A stretch of DNA of 51,482 nucleotides from Nocardia carnea (lineage in GTDB: Bacteria; Actinomycetota; Actinomycetes; Mycobacteriales; Mycobacteriaceae): positions 1 to 51,482 of the forward strand of contig NZ_JARWPM010000214.1 in the NCBI RefSeq assembly GCF_029869215.1, written 5' to 3'. Numbering within the stretch: the first letter of the stretch is position 1; each line of letters begins with the position of its first letter. Below are positions 33,365 through 41,367 of the stretch, piece after piece. The position numbers were made by a program, and so were the translations under genes. Below the pieces are notes generated by a model. That model made no database searches. It had not been told where the DNA came from and worked only from the letters and a program-made list of their open reading frames with translations.

Positions 33365-33472
33365 GTCAGGAATGTCTCTCCCGCAACCCTATCGTCCTGG
33401 CTGCCGATAATGTTCACTTATCGGAGGTCAGGATCCGGCGAGTCCGCCAGGGCCTCAGTCGGTTTCCCGGAA

Positions 33473-33495
33473 TTACGTTTCGTGTCGTTACGTTT
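33473..33495. promoter_or_regulatory. TTACGTTT direct repeats before coiled-coil gene
   Basis: TTACGTTT at 33473-33480 and 33488-33495, 15 bp apart, with CGACGAAACC following near 33,500. They end about 32 bp before the start of the coiled-coil gene, in operator position. Confidence 0.5.
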
Positions 33496-33526
33496 GATTC
33501 GACGAAACCAACGCTACGATTTCCCG

Positions 33527-34636
33527 GTGCCGAGTACCTGCAACTATCCGGGCTGTTCTCAGCCGATTCCACGCCCCACCGGCCCCGGGCGGCCGTCGGA
33601 GTATTGCGACCGTCCCGACCACACCCGGTGGCGCGCATGGCGCGAAAGGCAACGGCTCCAAGAAGACGCAGAAACCCCGCCCGATTCCGTCACAGTGACG
33701 CAAAGTGGCCCGGTGACCGCGGCCCGCCTCCGCGCCGACGAACTCCTCACTCAATTCCGCAGCCTGGCCGAACAACTGGGCACCACGCTCGACGCGGCGG
33801 TCAAAGAGATGGGCACGCTCGCCGATCCCTCGGCCGCCGAAGCACAGGTACAGGCGGTTCAGGCATCCGCCGCCCACCGGATAGCCGAAGCCGAGATGGC
33901 CGCGGCCGCGGCTGAAAAGGCTCGCCGCGAGGCCCAAGAGGCGCGCGCCCGCGCCGAGGAAACCACCGAGGATGCGATCGCGGCGGCGGAAGCCGCCGAG
34001 GCCCGCATCGCCGCCGCGCAGGAGCGGGTCACCGAGGCAGAGGCCGCGCGTGACGACGCACTGAGCGAGGTGGAAAAGATCTCGGCCCGCGCCGCCGAGG
34101 AGGTTTTCGAGGCCCGCCGGATCGCGGAGGAAGATGTGCGTGCCGCGAAAAGCGAGGCGGCCGCCGAGGTGGAGCGGGTGCGCGCGGAATGCACCACGGA
34201 GATCGACCGCATCCGCCGCGCGGCCCAGGCCGATATCGAACGCGCCGGCCGTGAGTGCACTCAGAAAGTGCGCGCTGCCACGGCCGATCGGGATCTTGCG
34301 GTGCAGCGGGCCACCGATATCGACCGTGCACTGGAGCGGGCCGAACAGTCGGCCGCCGAACGTGCGGAGGCGGCGCGGGAGGCGCGGGCGGAATTGCAGC
34401 GGTTGCGCACCGAATACGATGCCGTCCGGGCCGAGCTCGCCGAATTGCGCCGTTCGACGGCGGCGGAGTCGGCCGCTGCCCGCGCCGAGGCGGCCGCCCA
34501 GGTCGAGAAGCTCCGCGCCGAAGCAGCGCAGCGGATCGAGGCGCTGGATCAGGCGCGGGCGCAGACTCTGGCCCGCGCCGAACGTGCGGAGAGCCAACTC
34601 GACGCGCTGCTGTCGTCCACCGGGACGGACCGATAG
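33527..34636 (+). CDS. Cys3His-type coiled-coil protein (second copy)
   Basis: 369 residues from GTG 33527. Cys5, Cys10, Cys27 and His32 surround CSQPIP...GPGRPSEYC, the same block and the same Cys-x16-Cys spacing as in the protein at 12453-13664. Residues about 65-365 are a continuous Ala/Glu/Arg coiled coil. It is probably a DNA-binding, self-associating protein. It is divergent from the tyrosine recombinase. Between the two starts lie inverted and direct repeats of ACGTTT, so it may control itself and the recombinase. No named family is claimed. Confidence 0.7.
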   Translation: MPSTCNYPGCSQPIPRPTGPGRPSEYCDRPDHTRWRAWRERQRLQEDAETPPDSVTVTQSGPVTAARLRADELLTQFRSLAEQLGTTLDAAVKEMGTLADPSAAEAQVQAVQASAAHRIAEAEMAAAAAEKARREAQEARARAEETTEDAIAAAEAAEARIAAAQERVTEAEAARDDALSEVEKISARAAEEVFEARRIAEEDVRAAKSEAAAEVERVRAECTTEIDRIRRAAQADIERAGRECTQKVRAATADRDLAVQRATDIDRALERAEQSAAERAEAAREARAELQRLRTEYDAVRAELAELRRSTAAESAAARAEAAAQVEKLRAEAAQRIEALDQARAQTLARAERAESQLDALLSSTGTDR

Positions 34637-34779
34637 AACGCCGTACTACGCGAACTCGATGGCTGCCCCGGATTCCGGGCACAGAGAGGACGAAGCGCAC
34701 GAAGTACGAAGCGGGCAGCCGGGTTCAGTGAGGCCACCCGCGCTCACGGCCGGGCCGCCGGGGCAGAGGGGGCCGCTTG

Positions 34780-34821
34780 CGACCACCAGTTCATCGCACT
34801 CCCTCGATGAACTGGTGGTCG
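34780..34821. terminator. hairpin formed with the gene's own last codons
   Basis: Perfect 17-bp arms CGACCACCAGTTCATCG and its complement around an 8-base loop. In the minus-strand transcript the 5' arm is coding (the DHQFIE codons of the NTF2-like gene) and the 3' arm contains the stop codon and downstream sequence. A strong intrinsic-type hairpin that overlaps the reading frame. Confidence 0.6.
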
Positions 34822-35234
34822 AAGCAGATGCGGCCGTCGGCGTCGAGGCCGATGACCTCGTAGCCGCCGCCGGCGACTGCGCCGTCGGCGCGCGCGACCA
34901 TCGACCACGACAGGCCGATCAGACCGGTGGGCAGTTCGGTGGCCTGGCCCGCCTCGAAGAGGTGGTCGCCGGGGGCGACGAACATCTCGTAGGCGCGAGC
35001 CACCCGCGCCTGTATCGCGTCGTGGCCGCGTACTTCCAGTGTGGGCACCACGAAGCCCAGTTGTGCGGCCGCCTGCCGGATTTCCACCGGCGGATCGACC
35101 AGGATCTGCGCACCGGCCGGCGCCCAGATCTCATGGATCCGCTTACGCCGCAGCTCCGGGTCGGCCTCGTTCCACTGGGCCGTGTAACGCTCAGCGAAGG
35201 CGGTCAGTTCAGTGTCATCGAATCGCTTGCTCAT
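34791..35234 (-). CDS. NTF2/SnoaL-like family protein
   Basis: 147 residues with the cone-shaped alpha+beta NTF2-like pattern: an N-terminal helix (AFAERYTAQWNEADPELRRKRIHEIWAPAG), then the strand and helix GHDAIQARVARAYEMF, then beta strands ending IGLDADGRICFDHQFI. Such proteins bind small hydrophobic molecules or act as isomerases; no catalytic Asp/His pair can be assigned with confidence. It is divergent from an XRE regulator, with a perfect palindrome between them. Confidence 0.75.
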   Translation of the reverse strand: MSKRFDDTELTAFAERYTAQWNEADPELRRKRIHEIWAPAGAQILVDPPVEIRQAAAQLGFVVPTLEVRGHDAIQARVARAYEMFVAPGDHLFEAGQATELPTGLIGLSWSMVARADGAVAGGGYEVIGLDADGRICFDHQFIEGVR

Positions 35235-35269
35235 GGCTCAGAGCTTTGCGAACTCGATGCTGCGGCGCG

Positions 35270-35285
35270 ATTCCCTGCAGGGAAT
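35270..35285. promoter_or_regulatory. XRE-family operator palindrome
   Basis: Perfect 16-bp palindrome ATTCCCTGCAGGGAAT in the 86-bp gap between the divergent NTF2-like and XRE genes; the likely site where the XRE regulator controls both. Confidence 0.6.
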
Positions 35286-35320
35286 GGCGCGGGCGCGTCG
35301 GGTCGGATATCACTGGAGTC

Positions 35321-36127
35321 ATGACCACGGTGGTGGAGCCGAGTGCGTTCGCGCAGCAGTTGCGGCGCTGGCGAACCCGACGGCATATGAGCCAGCTCGA
35401 TCTGGCCGTTCGCGCCGATACCAGCCAGCGCTATCTGAGCTTTCTGGAGCAGGGACGCTCGCGACCTGGTCGCACCATGGTGGTGCGGTTGGCCGAATCG
35501 CTGGAATTGTCGCTCCGTGAGCGCAACGGTTTGCTGCTCGCAGCAGGATACGCTCCGATCTTCCCCGAATCCGACCTGAATACGCCGGAATTGGGTCCGG
35601 TCCGCATCGCGCTGGAGCGTATTCTCGACGGACATCTGCCCTACCCCGCGGTCGTCACCCGGCCCTACGGCCGGCTGGTCGCCGCCAATGCCGCGATCGA
35701 CATCCTCACCGAAGGGTGCGCGGCGCAGCTGATCACCGCGCCGATCAACGTGCTCCGTTTGGCCCTGCATCCCGATGGGCTGGCGCGGCGCGTACAGAAT
35801 CTGCCCGAATGGGGCCGCCATGTCACCGAAGGTTTGCGTGGTAAAGCCCTGCGCAGCCCCGATCCCGGGCTGGACGAGTTCATTGCCGAACTCGAGAGCT
35901 ATCTCCCGGAGGCACACCTGGGCCCCGACCACCTCGGTTTCGCCGTCCCCCTACGCCTGAGCAGCCCCGAGGGCGAACTCCGGCTGATCACCACGATCAC
36001 CAGCTTCGCCACCGCCGTCGACATCACCCTTTCCGAACTCCTCCTGGAGGCTTTCCTGCCCGCCGACGACCACACCGCCGAAATCCTGCGCCGTCGCGCC
36101 GAGCGGCGCACGATACCGTCCTACTAG
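35321..36127 (+). CDS. XRE-type regulator with MmyB-like ligand domain
   Basis: 268 residues. N-terminal HTH at about 8-60 (LRRWRTRRHMSQLDLAVRADTSQRYLSFLEQGRSRP), then a PAS-like MmyB domain starting PYPAVVTRPYGRLVAANAAIDIL. The family is widespread in actinobacteria, usually divergent from an enzyme or NTF2-like gene that it represses, as here. The ligand is probably a small lipid or aromatic molecule. Confidence 0.8.
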   Translation: MTTVVEPSAFAQQLRRWRTRRHMSQLDLAVRADTSQRYLSFLEQGRSRPGRTMVVRLAESLELSLRERNGLLLAAGYAPIFPESDLNTPELGPVRIALERILDGHLPYPAVVTRPYGRLVAANAAIDILTEGCAAQLITAPINVLRLALHPDGLARRVQNLPEWGRHVTEGLRGKALRSPDPGLDEFIAELESYLPEAHLGPDHLGFAVPLRLSSPEGELRLITTITSFATAVDITLSELLLEAFLPADDHTAEILRRRAERRTIPSY

Positions 36128-36289
36128 CGATCTGCCGGTGGTTCGCCGAGCCGGCCCGATAGGCCGGTGGTGCAGGCCGGGGCCCGCGGCGACGGTGTCG
36201 AGCAGATCCTTCCCTGGTGACCGGGCGCCGGTCCCGGCGGTTTCCATTCGTCCACGCCGGCGTGGCGCTCCGCGCGCTACGGTGAGCGC

Positions 36290-36679
36290 ATGCCCGAGGA
36301 CCCGCTGTCGAATCTGCGCCGACTGTGTACCGCGTTGCCGGAGACCACCGAACGGCTCAGTCACGGTGAGCCGACGTGGTTCATTCGGGGGAAGAAGACG
36401 TTCGTCACCTACGCCGATCACCATCACGACGATCGGCTGAGTTTCTGGTGTGCCGCGCCGCCGGGCGCGCAGGAGGCGCTGGTGACCGCGGAACCGGAAC
36501 GGTTTTTCCGCCCGCCGTATGTCGGGCATCGCGGCTGGCTCGGCGTCTATCTGGATGTTCCGGTGGATTGGGCGGAGATCGCCGAAATCGTCACCGACGC
36601 CTACCGGGTCGTCGCGCCGAAAACGCTGGTGGCTCGTCTCGACGAGCAGCAGGAGGGGGCGCCGGACTCACATGCGTAG
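36290..36679 (+). CDS. MmcQ/YjbR-family protein
   Basis: 129 residues matching the MmcQ/YjbR fold: LCTALPETTERLSHGEPTWFIRGKKTFVTY at the N terminus and FFRPPYVGHRGWLGVYLD later, ending in a helix (DWAEIAEIVTDAYRVVAPK). The family is called DNA-binding from its structure, but function is unproven. Its 3' end overlaps the convergent TerC gene by 12 bp. Confidence 0.8.
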   Translation: MPEDPLSNLRRLCTALPETTERLSHGEPTWFIRGKKTFVTYADHHHDDRLSFWCAAPPGAQEALVTAEPERFFRPPYVGHRGWLGVYLDVPVDWAEIAEIVTDAYRVVAPKTLVARLDEQQEGAPDSHA

Positions 36680-37885
36680 TGGTAGCCCGGCTTGCATCCG
36701 GGCGATCCGGTCCGCGTGCACGACGTGCGCACGTTTCAGCAGTGCGATCAGTTCTTTTTCGCCTTCCCGGATGCGCCGCCGGTATTTGACCGGTAGTCCG
36801 GTGAGGGTTTTCTCTTCGTCGAGCATCTTGTTGTAGGTGCGTTCACGCAGGTTCTGGTCGGCTTCGTAGCCGAGGTCGAGGTAGCGGGTGGCGTGGCGGC
36901 GGGCGTTGGCGACCGCGGTTTGTGCGCGCCCGGCGGGGCTGAGCAGTGAGGCGATGACGGTGATGACCAGGATCAGCACGATCAGGGCCAGCGAGAGACC
37001 GGTGGAGATCTCGGTGACCGGTACCGGTTCGCCGTCGTTGATGAACGGGACGTTGTTCTCGTGCAGGGCGTGCAGGACGAGTTTGACGCCGATGAGGGCC
37101 AGGACCGCGGCGAGTCCGAAGCCGAGGTAGATGAGGCGGTCGAGCAGGCCTTCGAGGAGGAAGAACAGTTGGCGCAGGCCGAGCAGGGAGAAGGCGGTGG
37201 CGGTGAAGACGATGAAGACGTTCTGGGTGAGCCCGAAGATGGCGGGAATGGAGTCGAGTGCGAACAGGACGTCGGTGCCGCCGATGGCGACCATGGCGAG
37301 CATCATCGGGGTCATATGCCGGCGCCCGTCGACGGTGGTGAACAGTTTGTCGCCGTCATAGGCGTCGCTGGTGCGCAGGAAGCGGCGGGCGAGCCGCAGG
37401 ACGATGTTGTCGGTGGCGTGGCTGTCTTCCCCTTCGGGGCGCAGCATATTTCCGGCGGTGATGAGCAGTGCGGCGCCGAACAGGTAGAACACCCAGGCGA
37501 AGCGGTTGATCAGGGTGGCGCCGACGAAGATGAATCCGGTGCGCACGATGAGAGAGAACACGATCCCGACGAGCAGTACTTTCTGCTGGGCGGCGCTGGG
37601 CACCCGGAAGGTGGTCATGATGATCAGGAAGACGAAGAGGTTGTCGACCGACAGCGCTTTTTCGGTGATGTAGCCGGCGAAGTATTCGACGCCCATGGTG
37701 GTTCCGCCGAATCCCCAGACCGCGAATCCGAACGCGACGGCGATCCCGATGTAGGCGGCCGACCAGATTCCGGCTTCGGGGAGGGTGGGGGTGTGGGCGC
37801 TGCGGACGTGGAAGAAGAAGTCGAACAGCAACAGCGCGGCGATCAGGACGAGGGTGCACGCCCAGGCCAGTGCGGGAACGGTCAC
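36668..37885 (-). CDS. TerC-family membrane protein
   Basis: 405 residues from GTG 37885 with AGGAGG upstream; the longer frame to 38026 is noncoding. About nine transmembrane helices. TerC signatures are EKALSVDNLFVFLIIMTTF and GGTDVLFALDSIPAIFGL, each holding conserved acidic residues that bind metal. TerC proteins handle manganese/calcium at membranes or tellurite response. A charged C-terminal tail of about 75 residues (HATRYLDLGYEADQNLRE...) extends beyond the membrane domain. Confidence 0.85.
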   Translation of the reverse strand: MTVPALAWACTLVLIAALLLFDFFFHVRSAHTPTLPEAGIWSAAYIGIAVAFGFAVWGFGGTTMGVEYFAGYITEKALSVDNLFVFLIIMTTFRVPSAAQQKVLLVGIVFSLIVRTGFIFVGATLINRFAWVFYLFGAALLITAGNMLRPEGEDSHATDNIVLRLARRFLRTSDAYDGDKLFTTVDGRRHMTPMMLAMVAIGGTDVLFALDSIPAIFGLTQNVFIVFTATAFSLLGLRQLFFLLEGLLDRLIYLGFGLAAVLALIGVKLVLHALHENNVPFINDGEPVPVTEISTGLSLALIVLILVITVIASLLSPAGRAQTAVANARRHATRYLDLGYEADQNLRERTYNKMLDEEKTLTGLPVKYRRRIREGEKELIALLKRAHVVHADRIARMQAGLPLRM

Positions 37886-38066
37886 GACGGCCCTCCTGAT
37901 CGGCGCCCTGGGCAGGTGTCTGGCTGCGACTGTAGTGCCGTACCCGTTCGGTGGCGGCGTTTGGCGGGTGGTGTCGCGAGTGCGGGTCGCCGCCGCCGGT
38001 TCGCGACATACCGCGGGTAATGGCAACCGTTCGGCAATCCGGGCCTGTTGGCCATATCATTCAACT

Positions 38067-38714
38067 ATGCCGACCTACGAGGAAGCGGGGGACGCTCCGG
38101 TATTCGGTCGTGGAGTTCGCCAGACCGTACTGGCTATGGGTGTCTGTTCGGTGGTGATCGGGGTGGCCACAGTAGCCTGGCCGGACAAATCGCTGGGTGT
38201 GGTGGGAAACCTGTTCATGTTCTCGCTGCTGTGCGGGGCGGTGTCGCTGGCGGCGGTGGCGTTCGGCAGCGGGTTGAGTCGTTTCCCGCGGGCGCTGCTG
38301 TTGCTGGCGGCGGTGGTCTCGCTGGTGACGGCGACCCTGTGTTTCCGGGCGGGTAACTGGACGCTGCTGCTGGCGATGTGGCTGGGGCTGGCGTGGTCGG
38401 TGCGCGGTATCGCGCATGCGGTGGCGGGTGTATGGGACGACGACGAGGTGACCGGCCGGGGGAAACAGGAGTTGTTCGGTCTGGCGACGTTGACCGCGGG
38501 TCTGGTGATCGCGATCGCGCCGTTCGGCAGTATCGAGATGCTGGCCGTGGTGGCCGGCTGCGGTATGACGGCGTTCGGTGTGCTGGAGGTGTGGACGGCG
38601 CTGCGTTCACCGCTGGCGGTGTCGTCCGGGGAGGGGGAGGCGTTGAGCCCGGAGGAGCATCTGACCTCGGTGATCGCGAGTGCGGGAGGTTCGGGGGGAC
38701 GCGCCCCCGACTGA
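38067..38714 (+). CDS. HdeD/DUF308-like membrane protein
   Basis: 215 residues with six predicted transmembrane helices between about 18 and 180 and short loops, matching the DUF308/HdeD pattern of three two-helix units. The acidic C-terminal tail is soluble. Function is unknown; HdeD is linked to acid stress in enteric bacteria, which cannot be transferred directly. Confidence 0.6.
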   Translation: MPTYEEAGDAPVFGRGVRQTVLAMGVCSVVIGVATVAWPDKSLGVVGNLFMFSLLCGAVSLAAVAFGSGLSRFPRALLLLAAVVSLVTATLCFRAGNWTLLLAMWLGLAWSVRGIAHAVAGVWDDDEVTGRGKQELFGLATLTAGLVIAIAPFGSIEMLAVVAGCGMTAFGVLEVWTALRSPLAVSSGEGEALSPEEHLTSVIASAGGSGGRAPD

Positions 38715-38753
38715 GCCGCCGGATCCGTCGGAGTTTCGCTACTCTTTGCTGCT

Positions 38754-39293
38754 ATGGCGATCATTGCGAGCCATCGGATCATGCGCCTGCGTGCTCTTAT
38801 CGAGCACCCCAATACCGGGGTCGGCGAGCGGGCGACAGCCCAGCGCATGCTGGATCGGCTGCTGGCCCGCAGCGGCGACGCGCCGATCGGTGACCGCACC
38901 TACGGTGATCGCCATCATCGGGTGGGCAAGCATGCGGATCTGCCGGCGGTGGCGGAGATGATCCGCGCCGATATCGCGCTGGCGCGGCTCATGTTCGCGC
39001 GCCCCAGCCGGCCCGGCGAGCCGGCGTTGCGGGATCCGCTGGGTGATGCGCCGGTGCAGATCGAGATCACGGTGGATCTGCCGCATCATGGGTGTATCGA
39101 TATCACCATCGACAATGTGCCCCGGGATTGGGGCTGGGTCGAGGAGGACGGTATCGAGCGGGTGAGCCCGCAACTGCAGGAGCTGGCCACGGAGCTGGCG
39201 GAGATCATGAACGGTTACAACTTCGACGGTAGCGATATCGCGAAACGGTTCTTCGGCCGCGTCCGCATCCCGGAGCTCACTCTGGTCTGGTAG
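38754..39293 (+). CDS. hypothetical protein with DUF2786-like start
   Basis: 179 residues. Residues 10-40 (MRLRALIEHPNTGVGERATAQRMLDRLLAR) resemble the DUF2786 helix pair. The rest has a beta-rich middle (VQIEITVDLPHHGCIDITIDNVP) and an amphipathic helix (LQELATELAEIMNGYNFDGSD). No catalytic residues recognised. It is the second gene after the HdeD-like gene, 40 bp away. Confidence 0.55.
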   Translation: MAIIASHRIMRLRALIEHPNTGVGERATAQRMLDRLLARSGDAPIGDRTYGDRHHRVGKHADLPAVAEMIRADIALARLMFARPSRPGEPALRDPLGDAPVQIEITVDLPHHGCIDITIDNVPRDWGWVEEDGIERVSPQLQELATELAEIMNGYNFDGSDIAKRFFGRVRIPELTLVW

Positions 39294-39332
39294 CGGCATC
39301 CCGCGCGGCCGGCCTGGGTGTCGCCGGTGAGT

Positions 39333-39809
39333 TCACCTGCCGGCCACCGTCACCTGCGGTGTGTGGGTCACCGGGAAGTTCACCGAGGCCGCGATGAAGC
39401 ATTTCGCGGCGGCATCGTGGTGGAGTGCGCGGGCCCGCTCGACCATGTCGGCGGTCGCGACGGTCACTATCGGCCGGAGCTCGGCTCCGGTGAAGTGGCC
39501 GCCGCCGTCGCCGGTTTCGGCCATGGTCGCCCGGGCGTCGTCGTGGTAGCCGAGGACCGTCACCCCGTTCACTGCGCACAGGTGCAGACACCACAGCAGG
39601 TGGCATTGGCTCAGTGCGGCGACCAGCAGGAGTTCTGGGTTCCAGCGGGTGTCGTCGCCGCGGAAGGCGGGGTCGGAGGAACCGTGCAACTCCGGGAGGC
39701 CGGGTGCCCGGGTGACGTAGGAGCGTTCGTAGGAGCGGTAGTCGGCGGTTCCGGTGGCGCCGGCCCCGGTCCAGTCGGTGCGGCATTCGTAATGGTGGGT
39801 GCGCGTCAT
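39333..39809 (-). CDS. OsmC-family peroxiredoxin-like protein
   Basis: 158 residues. The two conserved redox cysteines of OsmC/Ohr proteins are present: Cys69 in ALSQCHLLW and Cys137 in AAAKCFIAASV. N-terminal beta strands match the family. It probably reduces organic hydroperoxides. Its gene faces the 38754 gene tail to tail, 40 bp apart. Confidence 0.8.
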   Translation of the reverse strand: MTRTHHYECRTDWTGAGATGTADYRSYERSYVTRAPGLPELHGSSDPAFRGDDTRWNPELLLVAALSQCHLLWCLHLCAVNGVTVLGYHDDARATMAETGDGGGHFTGAELRPIVTVATADMVERARALHHDAAAKCFIAASVNFPVTHTPQVTVAGR

Positions 39810-39852
39810 ATCCGCGATCCTGCCGGGCCGGGGCGGCGCTCGTCGACTCGGT

Positions 39853-40734
39853 TCAGCGGGCGGACGCGGCCTCGCCCAGGTCCAGGCCGATCGGGGTGAC
39901 GCGGGGTATTTCCCCGGCGGCGATCACTGCGCGTGCCAGCGGACGCAGCAGGCGTAGCAGTTCGTCTCGTTCCTCGGCTGTCAGGACCGTGTAGGCGGAA
40001 GCGGCGGCGGTATCGGTCCGGGCCTCGATCTCCTGTTTCACGGCGGCGCCGGTGTCGGTGAGACCGTGGTCGCCGGCCCACCCTCTGTTGCGGAGGGTGT
40101 CGTGGCGCGCGGCCCATTCCTGGTCGTCGTAGTCACGGGAGACGGTGTAGATCCCGGGGTCGGTGCCGTTGGCCAGGGCTTGCAGGACATGGGATTCCCG
40201 GCCGCCGACTCCGGCGGCGAGCAGGGCGGCGATATGCCCGTCCCCGCGGTGTTCGCGCAGCAGGGTGGCGGCGTACCACAGGCGGGCGAGGGGGTCGGCG
40301 GGTTCGGGCAATGCCCGGTTGGCGGCGAACAGGGCCCGGCCTTCCAGCGGGGCCGCCGCGGCGGCGCGGCAGGCGAGGTCGGCGGCCGCGGCCAGGTCGG
40401 GGCCGGTGGCGAGGCCGCCCAGCTGGCGGCGCAGGGCGGCGGTCGCGCCCTGTTCCCGGGCGGTGAGCGCCGCCTCCGGCGGGGCGAATTCCCACGCCGA
40501 CGGTAGTGCTTTCGCGATCCGGTCGACGGGGAAGTTGTAGAACAGCGCGTGCACGATTTCCGGGCCTACCGGTCCGAGTGGTGCGCTGCGGCCGGCGAAA
40601 TAGCCCATCCAGAATCCGCGGTATCCGGCGGTTTTCAGCGCGTGGAGCGGTTCGGGGGAGAAGTAGGTGACAGCGTGCAGCGGTTCGAGCAGGGTCCACG
40701 CCTGCCGGGCGAACGCGGGAAGTGCGAGGGTCAT
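39853..40734 (-). CDS. SCO6745-family protein
   Basis: 293 residues from ATG 40734. Landmarks of this actinobacterial family are PLHAVTYFSPE near residue 19, GYRGFWMGYFAGRSAPLG at about 38-55, HALFYNFP, and RLWYAATLLREHRGDGHIAALL at about 150-170. The fold is all-helical; the function is unknown although relatives occur in antibiotic clusters. It lies 37 bp downstream of the HxlR gene on the same strand. Confidence 0.75.
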   Translation of the reverse strand: MTLALPAFARQAWTLLEPLHAVTYFSPEPLHALKTAGYRGFWMGYFAGRSAPLGPVGPEIVHALFYNFPVDRIAKALPSAWEFAPPEAALTAREQGATAALRRQLGGLATGPDLAAAADLACRAAAAAPLEGRALFAANRALPEPADPLARLWYAATLLREHRGDGHIAALLAAGVGGRESHVLQALANGTDPGIYTVSRDYDDQEWAARHDTLRNRGWAGDHGLTDTGAAVKQEIEARTDTAAASAYTVLTAEERDELLRLLRPLARAVIAAGEIPRVTPIGLDLGEAASAR

Positions 40735-40771
40735 ACCCTGCACGCTACTGGCGGTGGTCGGGTTCGGTGCC

Positions 40772-41308
40772 TTACGTGTCCGGATGGGCTTCGGCTCGGG
40801 CGATTTCCTGGTAGGCGGCGGTGAGTTCGGCGAGTACTCCGTCGCCGGGTGGCCGGCGCCGGTGCAGGTGGATATCGCGGAGTTCGTCCATGAAGCGTTG
40901 CCCGAGCGCGGGGCCGCCGTCGGCGAGCAGTTGCGCGCGGATGGCCAGTTCGGGTGTGGTGGGTAGCCAGCGGGCGCCCCAGGCACCCAGTTCGGTGATG
41001 AGGGGGACGAGCTGGATGGCGGCTTCGGTGAGGTGGTATTCGACCTTCTGCCGGTGGCTGGGGTCGTCCTCGCGGCTGAGCAGTCCGGCGTCGACGAGTT
41101 TGGCGAGCCGGGCGGCGAGCATATTGGACGCTATCCCTTCCATGGAGGCGCCGAGCAGTTCCCGGAAGTGGGTGTTGGTGCTGAACATGATGTCGCGCAG
41201 CACGATCAGGCTCCAGCGGTCGCCGAGCAGTTCCATGGTCATATTGATCGGGCAGCCGGATTTGCCGGGTGCTACGGGCAGCACCGCCGGAGAAACTGGT
41301 TGCGTCAT
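40772..41308 (-). CDS. HxlR-family regulator
   Basis: 178 residues. The winged helix has the HxlR signature: Cys19 in SGCPINMTMELLGDRWSLIVLRDIM, then HFRELLGASMEGIASNMLAARL and a wing RQKVEYHLTEAA. A C-terminal extension of about 60 residues follows. The cysteine near the start may sense thiol-reactive compounds. It is divergent from the RibD-C-like gene, the likely target. Confidence 0.85.
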   Translation of the reverse strand: MTQPVSPAVLPVAPGKSGCPINMTMELLGDRWSLIVLRDIMFSTNTHFRELLGASMEGIASNMLAARLAKLVDAGLLSREDDPSHRQKVEYHLTEAAIQLVPLITELGAWGARWLPTTPELAIRAQLLADGGPALGQRFMDELRDIHLHRRRPPGDGVLAELTAAYQEIARAEAHPDT

Positions 41309-41330
41309 GAGATCAGTCTAGGCTAGGTTC

Positions 41331-41342
41331 GCAACTGGTTGC
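41331..41342. promoter_or_regulatory. HxlR operator candidate
   Basis: Perfect inverted repeat GCAAC-tg-GTTGC between the divergent genes; a related ACTGGTTGC occurs inside the first codons of the HxlR gene. Confidence 0.45.
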
Positions 41343-41367
41343 AGAACGAAATCAGAAGGAGTTTCAG

